This document shows, one piece after another, positions 15,553 to 23,113 of a DNA stretch of 27,938 nt. The stretch is from Candidatus Zhuqueibacterota bacterium (lineage in GTDB: Bacteria > Zhuqueibacterota > Zhuqueibacteria > Residuimicrobiales > Krinioviventaceae). The DNA lies in contig RQOI01000155.1 in the NCBI GenBank assembly GCA_003854995.1, positions 1 through 27,938 of the forward strand. The letters are read 5' to 3'. The notes beneath the pieces were generated by a model. The model worked only from the letters and a program-made list of their open reading frames with translations, was not told the DNA's origin and made no database searches. Position 1 is the stretch's first letter; each line of letters starts with the position of its first letter. Both the position numbers and the translations under genes were made by a program.

Positions 15553-16551
15553 ATGACACCTTATCGGGTCGGAATCGTTGGCGTCGGCAAGCTCGGCTCT
15601 TTTCACTGCAATGCCCTGGCGAATATGCCGGAAGCCAAGCTTGTCGGCGTGTACGACACGGATGAAGCGCAGTGCACTGCTGTCGCTGAAAAATTCAATT
15701 GCACGGCCTGCTCGTCCGAGGATGAGCTGATAAGATCTGCCGATGTCATCGGCGTCGCTGTGCCGACCAGCACTCATTTGGCTGCGGTGCGCAACGCCCT
15801 GCAGCACGGCAGACCGGTGTTTGTCGAAAAGCCCATTGCCGGCACAATTGCCGAAGCGCAGGAGATCGTCGACCTCGCTGCTGCTAAAAAAATTCCGGTG
15901 CAGGTCGGCCATATCGAACGTTTTAATCCGGCCATCAGGGCGCTCGATTCTTTCGAGCTGAAACCGCTCTTCATTGAATCGCATCGACTGGCTCCCTTTG
16001 ATCCGCGCGGCACTGATGTGGCCGTCATTCTCGATCTGATGATTCATGATATCGATATCATTCTCACCCTGGTGTCAAGTCCGGTCTCGGCCATTCATGC
16101 CAACGGCGTTGCCATTGTCTCCGATGAAGCGGATATCGCCAACGCCCGCATAGAGTTTGACAATGGCAGCGTTGCCAATGTCACCGCCAGCCGCATCTCG
16201 CAGCGTAAGATGCGAAAGATGCGGCTCTTTCAAAACGACGCCTATATCTCGATCGATTTTCTGCAAAAGCTCACCGAGATCTTTCGTCTTGCTGAGCAGG
16301 ACGAGCAGGCCACGGCTGCCATTCATCTGGGGCAAATCGATAAGGGAAAATATCGGCGCAATATTCTGTATGAAAGGCCGCCGGTTCCTGCCGAAGATGC
16401 GATGCAGGCGGAATGGAAGAGCTTCTTCAATGCCCTTACTGCAAAAACGACTCCGGTCGTCAGTGCTGCGGATGGACTGCGAGCGCTGACAGTCGCGATG
16501 CGAATTCGAGAAAAGATCGCCGGCGCTGCCGGGCAGAACAGGGCGCGCTAG
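15553..16551 (+). CDS. Gfo/Idh/MocA oxidoreductase, GnnA-like (UDP-GlcNAc 3-dehydrogenase candidate)
   Basis: NAD(P)-dependent oxidoreductase, 332 aa. Rossmann motif GVGKLG at 10-15, the family EKP motif at 92-94 (catalytic-type Lys93), and the C-terminal-domain block DLMIHDIDII at 161-170 with conserved His/Asp. It opens the lipid A operon, three bases before lpxB. Genes of this type beside lpxA/lpxB include GnnA, which oxidises UDP-GlcNAc at C3 so the aminotransferase GnnB can make UDP-GlcNAc3N, giving amide-linked acyl chains in lipid A. The segment HRLAPFDPRGTDVAVILDL fits my recollection of that subgroup, from memory only. No gnnB-like aminotransferase is in the window. WbpB-type activity for the polysaccharide operon is less likely from sequence and position. 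Confidence 0.75.
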   Translation: MTPYRVGIVGVGKLGSFHCNALANMPEAKLVGVYDTDEAQCTAVAEKFNCTACSSEDELIRSADVIGVAVPTSTHLAAVRNALQHGRPVFVEKPIAGTIAEAQEIVDLAAAKKIPVQVGHIERFNPAIRALDSFELKPLFIESHRLAPFDPRGTDVAVILDLMIHDIDIILTLVSSPVSAIHANGVAIVSDEADIANARIEFDNGSVANVTASRISQRKMRKMRLFQNDAYISIDFLQKLTEIFRLAEQDEQATAAIHLGQIDKGKYRRNILYERPPVPAEDAMQAEWKSFFNALTAKTTPVVSAADGLRALTVAMRIREKIAGAAGQNRAR

Positions 16552-16554
16552 CTT

Positions 16555-17682
16555 ATGGTAAAAAAAATAATGATCATCGCCGGCGAGGCATCCGGCGATC
16601 TGCACGGCGGAAAACTGGCGCAGGCCCTCAAAGAGGAGCCGGGTGTCGAATTGTTCGGCGTTGGCGGGGAGCAGATGGCGCCGCACATGGAGTTGCTCTA
16701 TCATGTCCAGGATCTCGCCTATGTCGGTTTCACCGAGATCCTGAAGCATCTGCCGTTTTTCATCAAGGTCTACAGAGATCTCGTCAGGGCAGCCGTGCAG
16801 AGAAATCCGGCCGTCGTCGTGCTGATCGATTATCCCGGTCTGAATTTGCGTCTGGGGAAAAAATTGAAAGCAATGGGATTCACGGTGTTCTATTTCATCG
16901 CCCCGCAGGTGTGGGCGTGGCATCAGGGCCGCGCCAGGAAGATGGCGTCGTTCATCGATCGGATGGCGGTGATTTTTGATTTTGAAGTCAAATTTTTTCG
17001 CGCGTTTGGCATAGACGCCCATTTTGTCGGACACCCGCTGGCGGACGGCCTCGAGGTTCACCTGTCGCGCGAGGCGTTCTGCCAAAGGTTTGGTCTTTCT
17101 CCGGCAAAGCCGATTCTGGCATTGCTGCCGGGAAGCCGACAGCAGGAAATTGACAACCTCCTGCCCGCCATGCTGAGGGCGGTTCAGCACCTGCGCAACG
17201 TGCACCAAATTGAAGTTGCTATCGCTCAGGCGGACACCATCCCGCGCGATCTCATCGAACGGCACGCCGGCCAATCCGTCACAATTGTCAAGGGCGCGAC
17301 CTATGAATTGCTGTCCTATGCGACCGCAGGCATCATTACCTCCGGCACCGCCACGCTGGAAGCCGCCTGTTTTCAGCTGCCGTTTGTGCTGCTCTATCGC
17401 GTCTCCTCTCTTTCATATTTTCTCGGCAAAAGGATGATCAAGATCCCGCACATTGGTCTGGTCAATATCATCGGCCAGGATGAGATTGCCAAAGAATTCA
17501 TCCAGGATGCCATCCGTCCGGAAGTGATGGCGAGTGAGCTCGAAAAGTGTCTGTTCGACGCCCGCTATCGTCAGGAGAAAATGGCCAGGATGGCGGAGGT
17601 GAAAAGCAGATTGGGAGAAAGCGGCGCTGCTGCACGAACGGCCAGGCTTATTCTCGAAATGATTTCATCCGGTGATAAATAA
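16555..17682 (+). CDS. lpxB: lipid-A-disaccharide synthase
   Basis: GT19 enzyme that joins lipid X to UDP-2,3-diacylglucosamine to form the beta-1,6 disaccharide of lipid A at the inner membrane. The 375 aa are the usual length. Motifs: GEASGDLHG at 10-18, IDYPGLNLRLG, the PQVWAWHQGR block, FVGHPLADG, and the C-terminal TSGTATLEAA donor site. It starts 3 bp after the oxidoreductase stop and its TAA overlaps the next ATG by one base, so it is translationally coupled. ATG 16555 lacks a clear Shine-Dalgarno; an ATG four codons downstream is a minor alternative. Confidence 0.96.
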   Translation: MVKKIMIIAGEASGDLHGGKLAQALKEEPGVELFGVGGEQMAPHMELLYHVQDLAYVGFTEILKHLPFFIKVYRDLVRAAVQRNPAVVVLIDYPGLNLRLGKKLKAMGFTVFYFIAPQVWAWHQGRARKMASFIDRMAVIFDFEVKFFRAFGIDAHFVGHPLADGLEVHLSREAFCQRFGLSPAKPILALLPGSRQQEIDNLLPAMLRAVQHLRNVHQIEVAIAQADTIPRDLIERHAGQSVTIVKGATYELLSYATAGIITSGTATLEAACFQLPFVLLYRVSSLSYFLGKRMIKIPHIGLVNIIGQDEIAKEFIQDAIRPEVMASELEKCLFDARYRQEKMARMAEVKSRLGESGAAARTARLILEMISSGDK

Positions 17683-18344
17683 TGCGTGAAAATCGTCGCA
17701 AGCGTCTGCTTCATTATCTCGCCATTAAATTTGCATGGCTTTTTATCCTTGCTCTGGGCAAGACGGCGCGTATGCGCGTCCAGCATGCGCACCATTGGCG
17801 TCGGGCGATGCGTGAAAAAAACGGGCTCATCTATCTCGTGTGGCATGGGAAGATGTTGCTGCCGATATATGTCCACCGTCGGCAGAGCATATCGGCGATG
17901 GTCAGCGAGCACGGCGACGGCGAGATCATCGCCCAGACGATTTTGCGACTCGGTTATCGAACTGTACGCGGATCGAGCACTCGGGGCGGGCAGCGGGCTT
18001 TTCGCGATATGCTGCGCCAGCTGAAGAATGGCGAACGGTGCACTGTCTTGCCGGACGGGCCGAACGGGCCGCGCCAGCAACTCAAGATGGGCGCCATCCT
18101 TTTGGCGCAACGCTCCGGGGCAAACATCCTTCCCCTCACCTTTGCTGCGCAAAAGCCAATCGTCATCAGCTCATGGGATCGTTTTACGTTATGGTGGCCA
18201 TTTTCAAAATGTTGCGTACTCTATGGCGAGCCGATCAAGATCCCCCGCAGGTTATCGCTCGATGAGCTGGAAGCGCAACGATCCTTTGTTGAGCAGAGAA
18301 TGCTGGCATTGGAACAGGAGGCGGATGCGATTTTTCGAGCATAA
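17682..18344 (+). CDS. DUF374-family lysophospholipid/lipid A acyltransferase
   Basis: Probable acyltransferase of the LPLAT superfamily, 220 aa, with one N-terminal membrane segment (about 13-27). DUF374 motifs: WHGKMLL with the likely catalytic His55, SEHGDGE at 75-81, GSSTRGG at 97-103, and LPDGPNGPR at 123-131. Its place between lpxB and lpxK suggests a secondary acylation of lipid A, in the role of LpxL/LpxM, which are not otherwise seen. Overlap of 1 bp with lpxB and 20 bp with lpxK indicates coupled translation. Confidence 0.85.
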   Translation: MRENRRKRLLHYLAIKFAWLFILALGKTARMRVQHAHHWRRAMREKNGLIYLVWHGKMLLPIYVHRRQSISAMVSEHGDGEIIAQTILRLGYRTVRGSSTRGGQRAFRDMLRQLKNGERCTVLPDGPNGPRQQLKMGAILLAQRSGANILPLTFAAQKPIVISSWDRFTLWWPFSKCCVLYGEPIKIPRRLSLDELEAQRSFVEQRMLALEQEADAIFRA

Positions 18345-19341
18345 ATGGCCGGCCCTCCTGCTCTGGCCGCTCTCTTTCCTCTTCAGCATCGTCGTGGCCA
18401 TCCGGAATAAACTGTATGCGGTCGGCTTTTTCAAGAGCTTTGCCGTTGATGCTTTCGTCATCAGCGTGGGCAACATCACTGTCGGCGGCACCGGCAAGAC
18501 ACCCACCGTGCACTATCTCGCTGACAAATTTTTGTCGCTGCATAAAAGAGTTGCGATCATCAGTCGGGGATATGGACGTCACTCTCGGGGCACGGTCGTT
18601 GTCTCTGATGGCCGGAACATTTTGCGGCCGGTGCAAGAGTGCGGCGATGAGCCGTTTTTGCTCGCCCGGTTGTGTCGCAGAGCGATTGTCGTCGTCGATG
18701 CAAATCGAGTTCGAGCGGCAGCGCTGACAATGGAAAAATTTGCCCCGGATATCATCATCCTTGATGACGCCTTTCAGCACAGAAGGATGAAGAGAGATTT
18801 TGATCTACTGACCTTTCGGCAGAACCGTCCTCTTGGCAACGGATTTTGCTTGCCCGCCGGGCCGCTGCGAGAGCCCAAAAAAAATCTCCTTCGTGCGCAT
18901 GCCATCCTGGTGAATGGCCTCGGGCAGGAGCGGCCTGAAGAGTTGCTGAACGTGAGGATTCCTATACTTTTCGCTCAGTATGTTGTGAAGGATATTGTCA
19001 ATCAAAAAGGCGATTCGTTGCTCAGCGCCGTGCGGGGGAGCAGGACTTTTGCCTTTTGCGGTCTGGCGCAGCCGGATAACTTTATGCACACTTTGCGGGA
19101 ATTGGGCGTGAACATTTTGGGATTTATGGCGTTCAATGATCATCACCGTTATGGGCAGGACGATGTGCAAAAAGTGAAGATGAAGGTCCAGGAGCTGCGC
19201 GCGGATGTCGTCCTCACGACGGAGAAAGACTGGGTGAAGCTTCCGCTCGATTTCCTCGACGAGCAATGGTTCAGGCTGCAAATAGAGATGAAACCCACGG
19301 ATGAAAAAAAATTAATGTCTCTCTTTGAGATTAGAGAGTAA
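18325..19341 (+). CDS. lpxK: tetraacyldisaccharide 4'-kinase
   Basis: Phosphorylates the 4' position of the lipid A disaccharide at the cytoplasmic face of the inner membrane. The 338 aa have an N-terminal membrane helix (about 8-26), Walker A in VGNITVGGTGKTP (53-60), DDAFQHRR and LPAGPLREP. The second aspartate-rich motif reads DDAFQHR where DDGFQHR is common. The start at 18325 has an AGGAGG ribosome site and overlaps the acyltransferase gene by 20 bp; the frame is open back to 18028, but that part is a shadow. Last gene of the lipid A operon. waaA (kdtA) is not in the window. Confidence 0.94.
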   Translation: MRFFEHKWPALLLWPLSFLFSIVVAIRNKLYAVGFFKSFAVDAFVISVGNITVGGTGKTPTVHYLADKFLSLHKRVAIISRGYGRHSRGTVVVSDGRNILRPVQECGDEPFLLARLCRRAIVVVDANRVRAAALTMEKFAPDIIILDDAFQHRRMKRDFDLLTFRQNRPLGNGFCLPAGPLREPKKNLLRAHAILVNGLGQERPEELLNVRIPILFAQYVVKDIVNQKGDSLLSAVRGSRTFAFCGLAQPDNFMHTLRELGVNILGFMAFNDHHRYGQDDVQKVKMKVQELRADVVLTTEKDWVKLPLDFLDEQWFRLQIEMKPTDEKKLMSLFEIRE

Positions 19342-19456
19342 AAGTGTCTCAATTTCATACAAAAAAGTTCTTGCGTATTAATCTGGTAATTCTTAATATC
19401 TTACTGTTGAATGGTTTTTCAATGAATCGAGAGTTGTTTTAATTGGAGACAGCATC

Positions 19457-20842
19457 TTGGAAGAGAAGAAAAGACCACAGATATTGATTGTCGATGATGA
19501 CAAGAATATATGTAAAATGATAGAGGCGAGTCTGCGCAAAGAGCGAAAATATGATATGACCACAGCTTTGAGCGGTGAGGCCTGCCTCAAGTTAGTGAAG
19601 GAAGAGTTGCCCGATCTTTGTCTGATTGACATTCAGATGCCGGGGATTGATGGCATAGAGACGTTGAAGAGAATCAAGGAAGAGGATCCGCGGATTCCGG
19701 TCATCATGATGACGGCGCATGGCACCATTGAGCGGGCGGTCAATTCGATGAAGCTGGGCGCTTATGATTTCTTGACAAAGCCCTTTGCCCGCGACCGGTT
19801 GCTGGTCACTGTTCAGAACGCTCTGATCAACAGCTCGCTGCAAAAAGAGGTGAATGAGCTTCGTTCCGAGTTGAAGAACAAGTATACCTTTTCGAACATT
19901 GTCGGTCAGAGCGGCGTCATGCAGGATGCTTTCAAAGCCGTCGAGAAGGTGGTCGACAGCAATGTCACGGTCTTAATCCAGGGTGAAAGTGGCACGGGAA
20001 AGGAATTGATTGCGCGCGCCATTCACTATCATTCCAAGGCACGCGCCAACAAGCCATTTGTGGCGGTGAACTGTTCAGCGCTGCCAGAGTCTTTGCTCGA
20101 GAGCGAGCTGTTCGGACATGAGAAAGGCTCATTCACCGGCGCTTCGGGGCGTCGAATTGGCAAGTTTGAGCAGGCTGATGGCGGCACCATATTTCTGGAT
20201 GAAATAGGTCTGATGACGCCGGCGACGCAGTCCAAGATATTGCGCATTTTGCAGGAGCGAGAATTTGAGCGCGTTGGCGGAAGTGAACTGATCAAAGTGA
20301 ATGTTCGCGTCATCTCGGCCACCAACAAAGATCTTGAAGAGGAGATGAAAGATGGCGGATTTCGTGAGGATTTGTACTATCGAATCTCCGTATTCCCGAT
20401 CAAATTGCCATCGCTGCGCGAACGAAAGGATGATATACCGTTGTTAGCGGCGCATTTTCTGCAAAAATATAATGAACAAGAGAGTAAAGAGATCAAAGGC
20501 ATCTCTCCGGATTCTTTAGAGCTCTTGATGGCTTATAGTTGGCCCGGAAACGTGCGCGAATTGGAAAACGCCATGGAGAGAGCTGTGGTGCTGGCGAACG
20601 GATCGGAAATCAGTGCAAAAGACTTGCCGCCGGCGGTTCGCTCTCTGGGCGAAAAAAGAATTTACGAGTCTGATAATACGCTCGCGAGCTGGATAGAAAA
20701 GCTGGAGGAGCAGGCGTTGCGTCAGGCTTTGCTAGAATGCGAAGGAAATATTTCAAAAACCGCAAAACAGTTAGGCATCGGCAGAGCAACCATCTATCGC
20801 AAGGCAAAAAAATACGGGCTTCCGATGGTTAAAAGCAGCTAA
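19457..20842 (+). CDS. NtrC-family sigma-54-dependent response regulator
   Basis: Enhancer-binding transcription activator, 461 aa. The receiver domain (about 8-120) has Asp13/Asp14, phospho-acceptor Asp58 (LIDIQMPG), Thr86 and Lys108, all intact. The AAA+ domain has Walker A GESGTGKE (176-183), the sigma-54-contact loop as GSFTGA (224-229; GAFTGA is commonest), Walker B GGTIFLDE (242-249) and the arginine-finger region FREDLYYR. A Fis-type helix-turn-helix ends the protein (GNISKTAKQLGIGRATIYRK). It starts at TTG 19457 behind GGAG; no in-frame ATG fits. No histidine kinase is adjacent. A sigma-54-type promoter lies 170 bp past its stop, making the downstream genes plausible targets. Only weak -35/-10 matches (TTGCGT/TAATAT, 19371-19399) precede it. 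Confidence 0.93.
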   Translation: MEEKKRPQILIVDDDKNICKMIEASLRKERKYDMTTALSGEACLKLVKEELPDLCLIDIQMPGIDGIETLKRIKEEDPRIPVIMMTAHGTIERAVNSMKLGAYDFLTKPFARDRLLVTVQNALINSSLQKEVNELRSELKNKYTFSNIVGQSGVMQDAFKAVEKVVDSNVTVLIQGESGTGKELIARAIHYHSKARANKPFVAVNCSALPESLLESELFGHEKGSFTGASGRRIGKFEQADGGTIFLDEIGLMTPATQSKILRILQEREFERVGGSELIKVNVRVISATNKDLEEEMKDGGFREDLYYRISVFPIKLPSLRERKDDIPLLAAHFLQKYNEQESKEIKGISPDSLELLMAYSWPGNVRELENAMERAVVLANGSEISAKDLPPAVRSLGEKRIYESDNTLASWIEKLEEQALRQALLECEGNISKTAKQLGIGRATIYRKAKKYGLPMVKSS

Positions 20843-20868
20843 GAGCTTCACAGCACGTTTTGCGGTGA

Positions 20869-20901
20869 ACGGGCGGACCTTGGTTCGCCCGTTTTTGTTT
20901 T
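20869..20901 (+). terminator. intrinsic terminator after the NtrC-type gene
   Basis: Stem ACGGGCGGAC (20869-20878) with GTTCGCCCGT (20883-20892), one G-U pair and a CTTG loop, followed by TTTTTGTTTT. It separates the regulator from the sigma-54 promoter 110 bp downstream. Confidence 0.9.
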
Positions 20902-20994
20902 AGGACGATACACTGTTTCGGTGCTGCACATACTTTTTGTTACACTTTTCTGCATCCCTCCTTTTTTACGCACGATTTTTAAGCATTTAGCCCG

Positions 20995-21013
20995 ATTTTC
21001 CCGACTCGAAAAT
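20995..21013. repeat. inverted repeat abutting the -24 element
   Basis: ATTTTC (20995-21000) and GAAAAT (21008-21013) with a 7-bp spacer; the last T is the first base of the -24 box. Possible binding site for a regulator acting at the sigma-54 promoter. It is A/T-rich, so chance is not excluded. Confidence 0.3.
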
Positions 21014-21030
21014 GGTATGTATTTTGCTTG
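21013..21030 (+). promoter_or_regulatory. sigma-54 (-24/-12) promoter
   Basis: TGGTATG-TATT-TTGCTT. GG at 21014-21015 and GC at 21026-21027 are exactly 10 bp apart, as sigma-54 requires. It matches the TGGCACG-N4-TTGCW consensus at 10 of 12 fixed positions. The predicted start is about 21039. Position is right: intergenic, upstream of the next plus-strand gene and just after an NtrC-family activator gene. Confidence 0.7.
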
Positions 21031-21118
21031 AAGCCAAGCATCAGAAATGCCCAGTCCTTTTACGGAACGCATTTCAGACGACCCGCGGAAATGGCCGTCA
21101 ATGGTGTGGGTGGTGAGC

Positions 21119-22264
21119 ATGTTCAAAGACGTGATGCGCGGGACGACGGCTGGATGGTATAAAAATCGAACGGGACATATGGAGAAGAATGGTTTAGCAC
21201 AATTGGTTCGAGATATATGCGCAGGGACCTATTGCCAGGCACAACTGGTTGAATTCATAAATCTCACGCAAAAGATTTCTCTCGGCTATCTGAAATACCA
21301 AGAGATCATCGGTAAGAGAATTTCCGGCGAACGAGTGGATACGGACGTGGAATTGGCAGACCTCGCTGTCGATTGTATCGCCGAGCTCTTCAGCGGCGAC
21401 GGAGATGGCAAGTTTCCGCAACTGATAAAATATTATGAGCCAAAGTACGAAGAGTTTGAAAATATTACGAATGCGGATGTCTTGATTCTGACTCGGAGAT
21501 TGGTCGTTCGCAAGACAAAGCAGGAGCTGTCGCGCATTTTTCGCGAGCGCGATCCTGAAGGCGCCAAGATCGTCAGAAATATTAAAGTGGCCATTCGAAC
21601 ATCAGAGAAACTCGAAAGCTTTGTCGATCTCGGCAAAGAGTTCGTGTTTTATAAAAATGGACTAGAGCTGCATAAGGAAGAGCCGATCGATGCGGATGCG
21701 ATCGCCAGCTATCTCAGGCGCAAACAACCGCCGATTCCCGAGGATATCTTGCATACGCGTTTCATTGACATATACAGTCCATCCGATTCTGTGTCGAGTT
21801 CGATCAGGAAATTATTGAAAACCGTGCACGAATTTGATGACTATCAGAACTTTTTGCCGATCGAGACCATCGTCAAGCTCATACGCAGAGTGAAATTCAA
21901 CGCCGTCAAAGACCGATTGTCAGAAGATGAAATGACGGCCACGCCACTCGATGAACTGGAGACAAAGGAGATCGAGGGTTACATTGATGTGGTGATGGAA
22001 AAGGTCAGGAAGAAAATACATTCGCAATATTTGCGTTCAGAAAAACTGGACAATGAACGCGCAGATATTTATGCCAAGGCCCTGCGAGATGTATTGAATG
22101 ATCTCATTCAAAAGAAGGATAACTCTTCCTATTTTAGAAACTTGCGACATTACTTGCCGGATCTGACGCAGAGGGAATACCGACAGAACGAGCGGTCGGT
22201 GTTCGAGTATCTTGCCAAAGTGGCAAAAAAAGAGTTTCGGAAACATTTGAAAGAATTAATGTAA
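21119..22264 (+). CDS. hypothetical helical protein with weak sigma-factor-like character
   Basis: I do not firmly recognise this 381-aa protein. It is charged, mostly helical, and has no signal peptide, membrane segment or enzyme motif. About residues 24-90 recall region 2 of ECF sigma factors: an LGYLKYQ helix, then a DVELADLAVDCIAELF helix in the place of the usual DLxQExFLRL. The C-terminus (LTQREYRQ to KEFRKHLKELM) ends in a basic helix as region 4 does. It is longer than an ECF factor and the likeness is by eye only. The start at 21119 is chosen because GGTGGTGA precedes it at good spacing; ATG 21047 lies only ~8 nt after the predicted transcript start and has no ribosome site. A zf-HC2 protein follows 95 bp downstream. 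Confidence 0.6.
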   Translation: MFKDVMRGTTAGWYKNRTGHMEKNGLAQLVRDICAGTYCQAQLVEFINLTQKISLGYLKYQEIIGKRISGERVDTDVELADLAVDCIAELFSGDGDGKFPQLIKYYEPKYEEFENITNADVLILTRRLVVRKTKQELSRIFRERDPEGAKIVRNIKVAIRTSEKLESFVDLGKEFVFYKNGLELHKEEPIDADAIASYLRRKQPPIPEDILHTRFIDIYSPSDSVSSSIRKLLKTVHEFDDYQNFLPIETIVKLIRRVKFNAVKDRLSEDEMTATPLDELETKEIEGYIDVVMEKVRKKIHSQYLRSEKLDNERADIYAKALRDVLNDLIQKKDNSSYFRNLRHYLPDLTQREYRQNERSVFEYLAKVAKKEFRKHLKELM

Positions 22265-22287
22265 ATATTTTCCGTAATATTCTTTTT

Positions 22288-22315
22288 TTGTCAGTACATT
22301 AGGTTAGCTTTTAAA
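22288..22315 (+). promoter_or_regulatory. candidate promoter of the zf-HC2 gene
   Basis: TTGTCA (22288-22293, 5/6) and TTTAAA (22310-22315, 4/6) with 16-bp spacing, 45 bp before the ATG. It overlaps an imperfect hairpin GTTAGCTTTT/AAAAGCGAAC. It may allow expression independent of the sigma-54 promoter upstream. Confidence 0.3.
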
Positions 22316-22359
22316 GAAAAGCGAACTAAACGGTCACTTGGCAAAAATATCTGCGTATT

Positions 22360-23025
22360 ATGAAAAAAGAAGAAACGACGTTCAACAGGTGTCCTTACGA
22401 TGACCTCATAGAGTTGTTATGTCTGGACGTGCAGCTGAGCGAGGGTGAAAAACGTAAAGCCCGCATGCATCTGCAGCAGTGCGCGACGTGCAGGAAAAAG
22501 TTTGAAGAGCTGGAGAACATCTATTCGAACTTGAATGAGGAGGTGAGTCGACCTGTCACGAACAAAGCTCTGGACCTGGCGAAACAAATTCGCAACAAAG
22601 ATACAAAGTATGGATTGGTCGTTTGCGAACCTGTGAAGGCTAGAAAAAAGGCCACGGCCTCCTACAAGACAAAAGTGGTGTTCACGGCAAACGGCACAGG
22701 ATCGGCCAAAGATAAAAAACTGGCAGATTTTGATCCGAGATCTTTGCCAAAAGACAGCATTGCGATTCGTGCGATGACGGACAAGGCGTGTGACAAACTG
22801 CTTCTCTATTTGTGGCACTCCAATGACGATGATACAGACGGTTGGGAATTAAAATTCGGCAAATCGCATGCTGCTATTTTTAATCGAGCAGGAGTATCAC
22901 AGATTCCATTGATGGAGATCGAAGATCTTGGCGACAAGGTGATCTATTTCAAAGAAAAGCATAAAAAGGCATCGGCATCTGAAAATAGATTTGTGAATAT
23001 TTTCGAGTCCATTTCTTCTCAATGA
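22360..23025 (+). CDS. soluble zf-HC2 (anti-sigma-type zinc finger) protein
   Basis: A 221-aa protein. The first ~55 residues match the zf-HC2 pattern of zinc-binding anti-sigma factors: Cys11, then after an LSEGEKRKARMHL helix His37-x3-Cys41-x2-Cys44, in the usual 'HLxxCxxCR' setting. The rest (about 80-221) is a basic linker and an unrecognised domain with DGWELKFGKSHAAIF. It has no transmembrane helix, unlike many anti-sigma factors, so it would act in the cytoplasm. It follows the sigma-like gene on the same strand and ends at a strong terminator. That order (possible sigma, then zf-HC2) is the usual one for a sigma/anti-sigma pair, which is the main support for that reading. No clear Shine-Dalgarno precedes ATG 22360. 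Confidence 0.7.
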   Translation: MKKEETTFNRCPYDDLIELLCLDVQLSEGEKRKARMHLQQCATCRKKFEELENIYSNLNEEVSRPVTNKALDLAKQIRNKDTKYGLVVCEPVKARKKATASYKTKVVFTANGTGSAKDKKLADFDPRSLPKDSIAIRAMTDKACDKLLLYLWHSNDDDTDGWELKFGKSHAAIFNRAGVSQIPLMEIEDLGDKVIYFKEKHKKASASENRFVNIFESISSQ

Positions 23026-23046
23026 AAACACATTTCTCATGTTAAT

Positions 23047-23076
23047 AAAGCCGGATGCACGTCCGGCTTTTTTTTT
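23047..23076 (+). terminator. intrinsic terminator after the zf-HC2 gene
   Basis: Perfect 9-bp stem AAAGCCGGA (23047-23055) / TCCGGCTTT (23062-23070), 6-nt loop, then an unbroken T-run to 23076. It isolates the receiver-PATAN operon from upstream transcription. Confidence 0.93.
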
Positions 23077-23113
23077 GGAAATACGAGGCACATTTAATTG
23101 CGTTTAAGATGGT

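Noticed and set aside
15364..16047. N-terminal extension of the minus-strand S23-type gene
   Set aside because: Most of it is antisense to the oxidoreductase. The family match begins just after the ATG at 15363, which has its own ribosome site.
16075..17274. 399-codon open frame on the minus strand
   Set aside because: Lies antisense to the oxidoreductase and lpxB, which have clear family motifs; the antisense product has none.
22340..22354. TTGGCA...CTGC before the zf-HC2 gene, also sigma-54-like
   Set aside because: Spacing is again 11 bp and the implied transcript start would lie inside the coding region.
23087..23101. GG...TTGC pattern just before the first receiver-PATAN gene, resembling a sigma-54 promoter
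   Set aside because: GG and GC are 11 bp apart, not 10, and sigma-54 spacing is strict. The implied start would also fall at the ATG.
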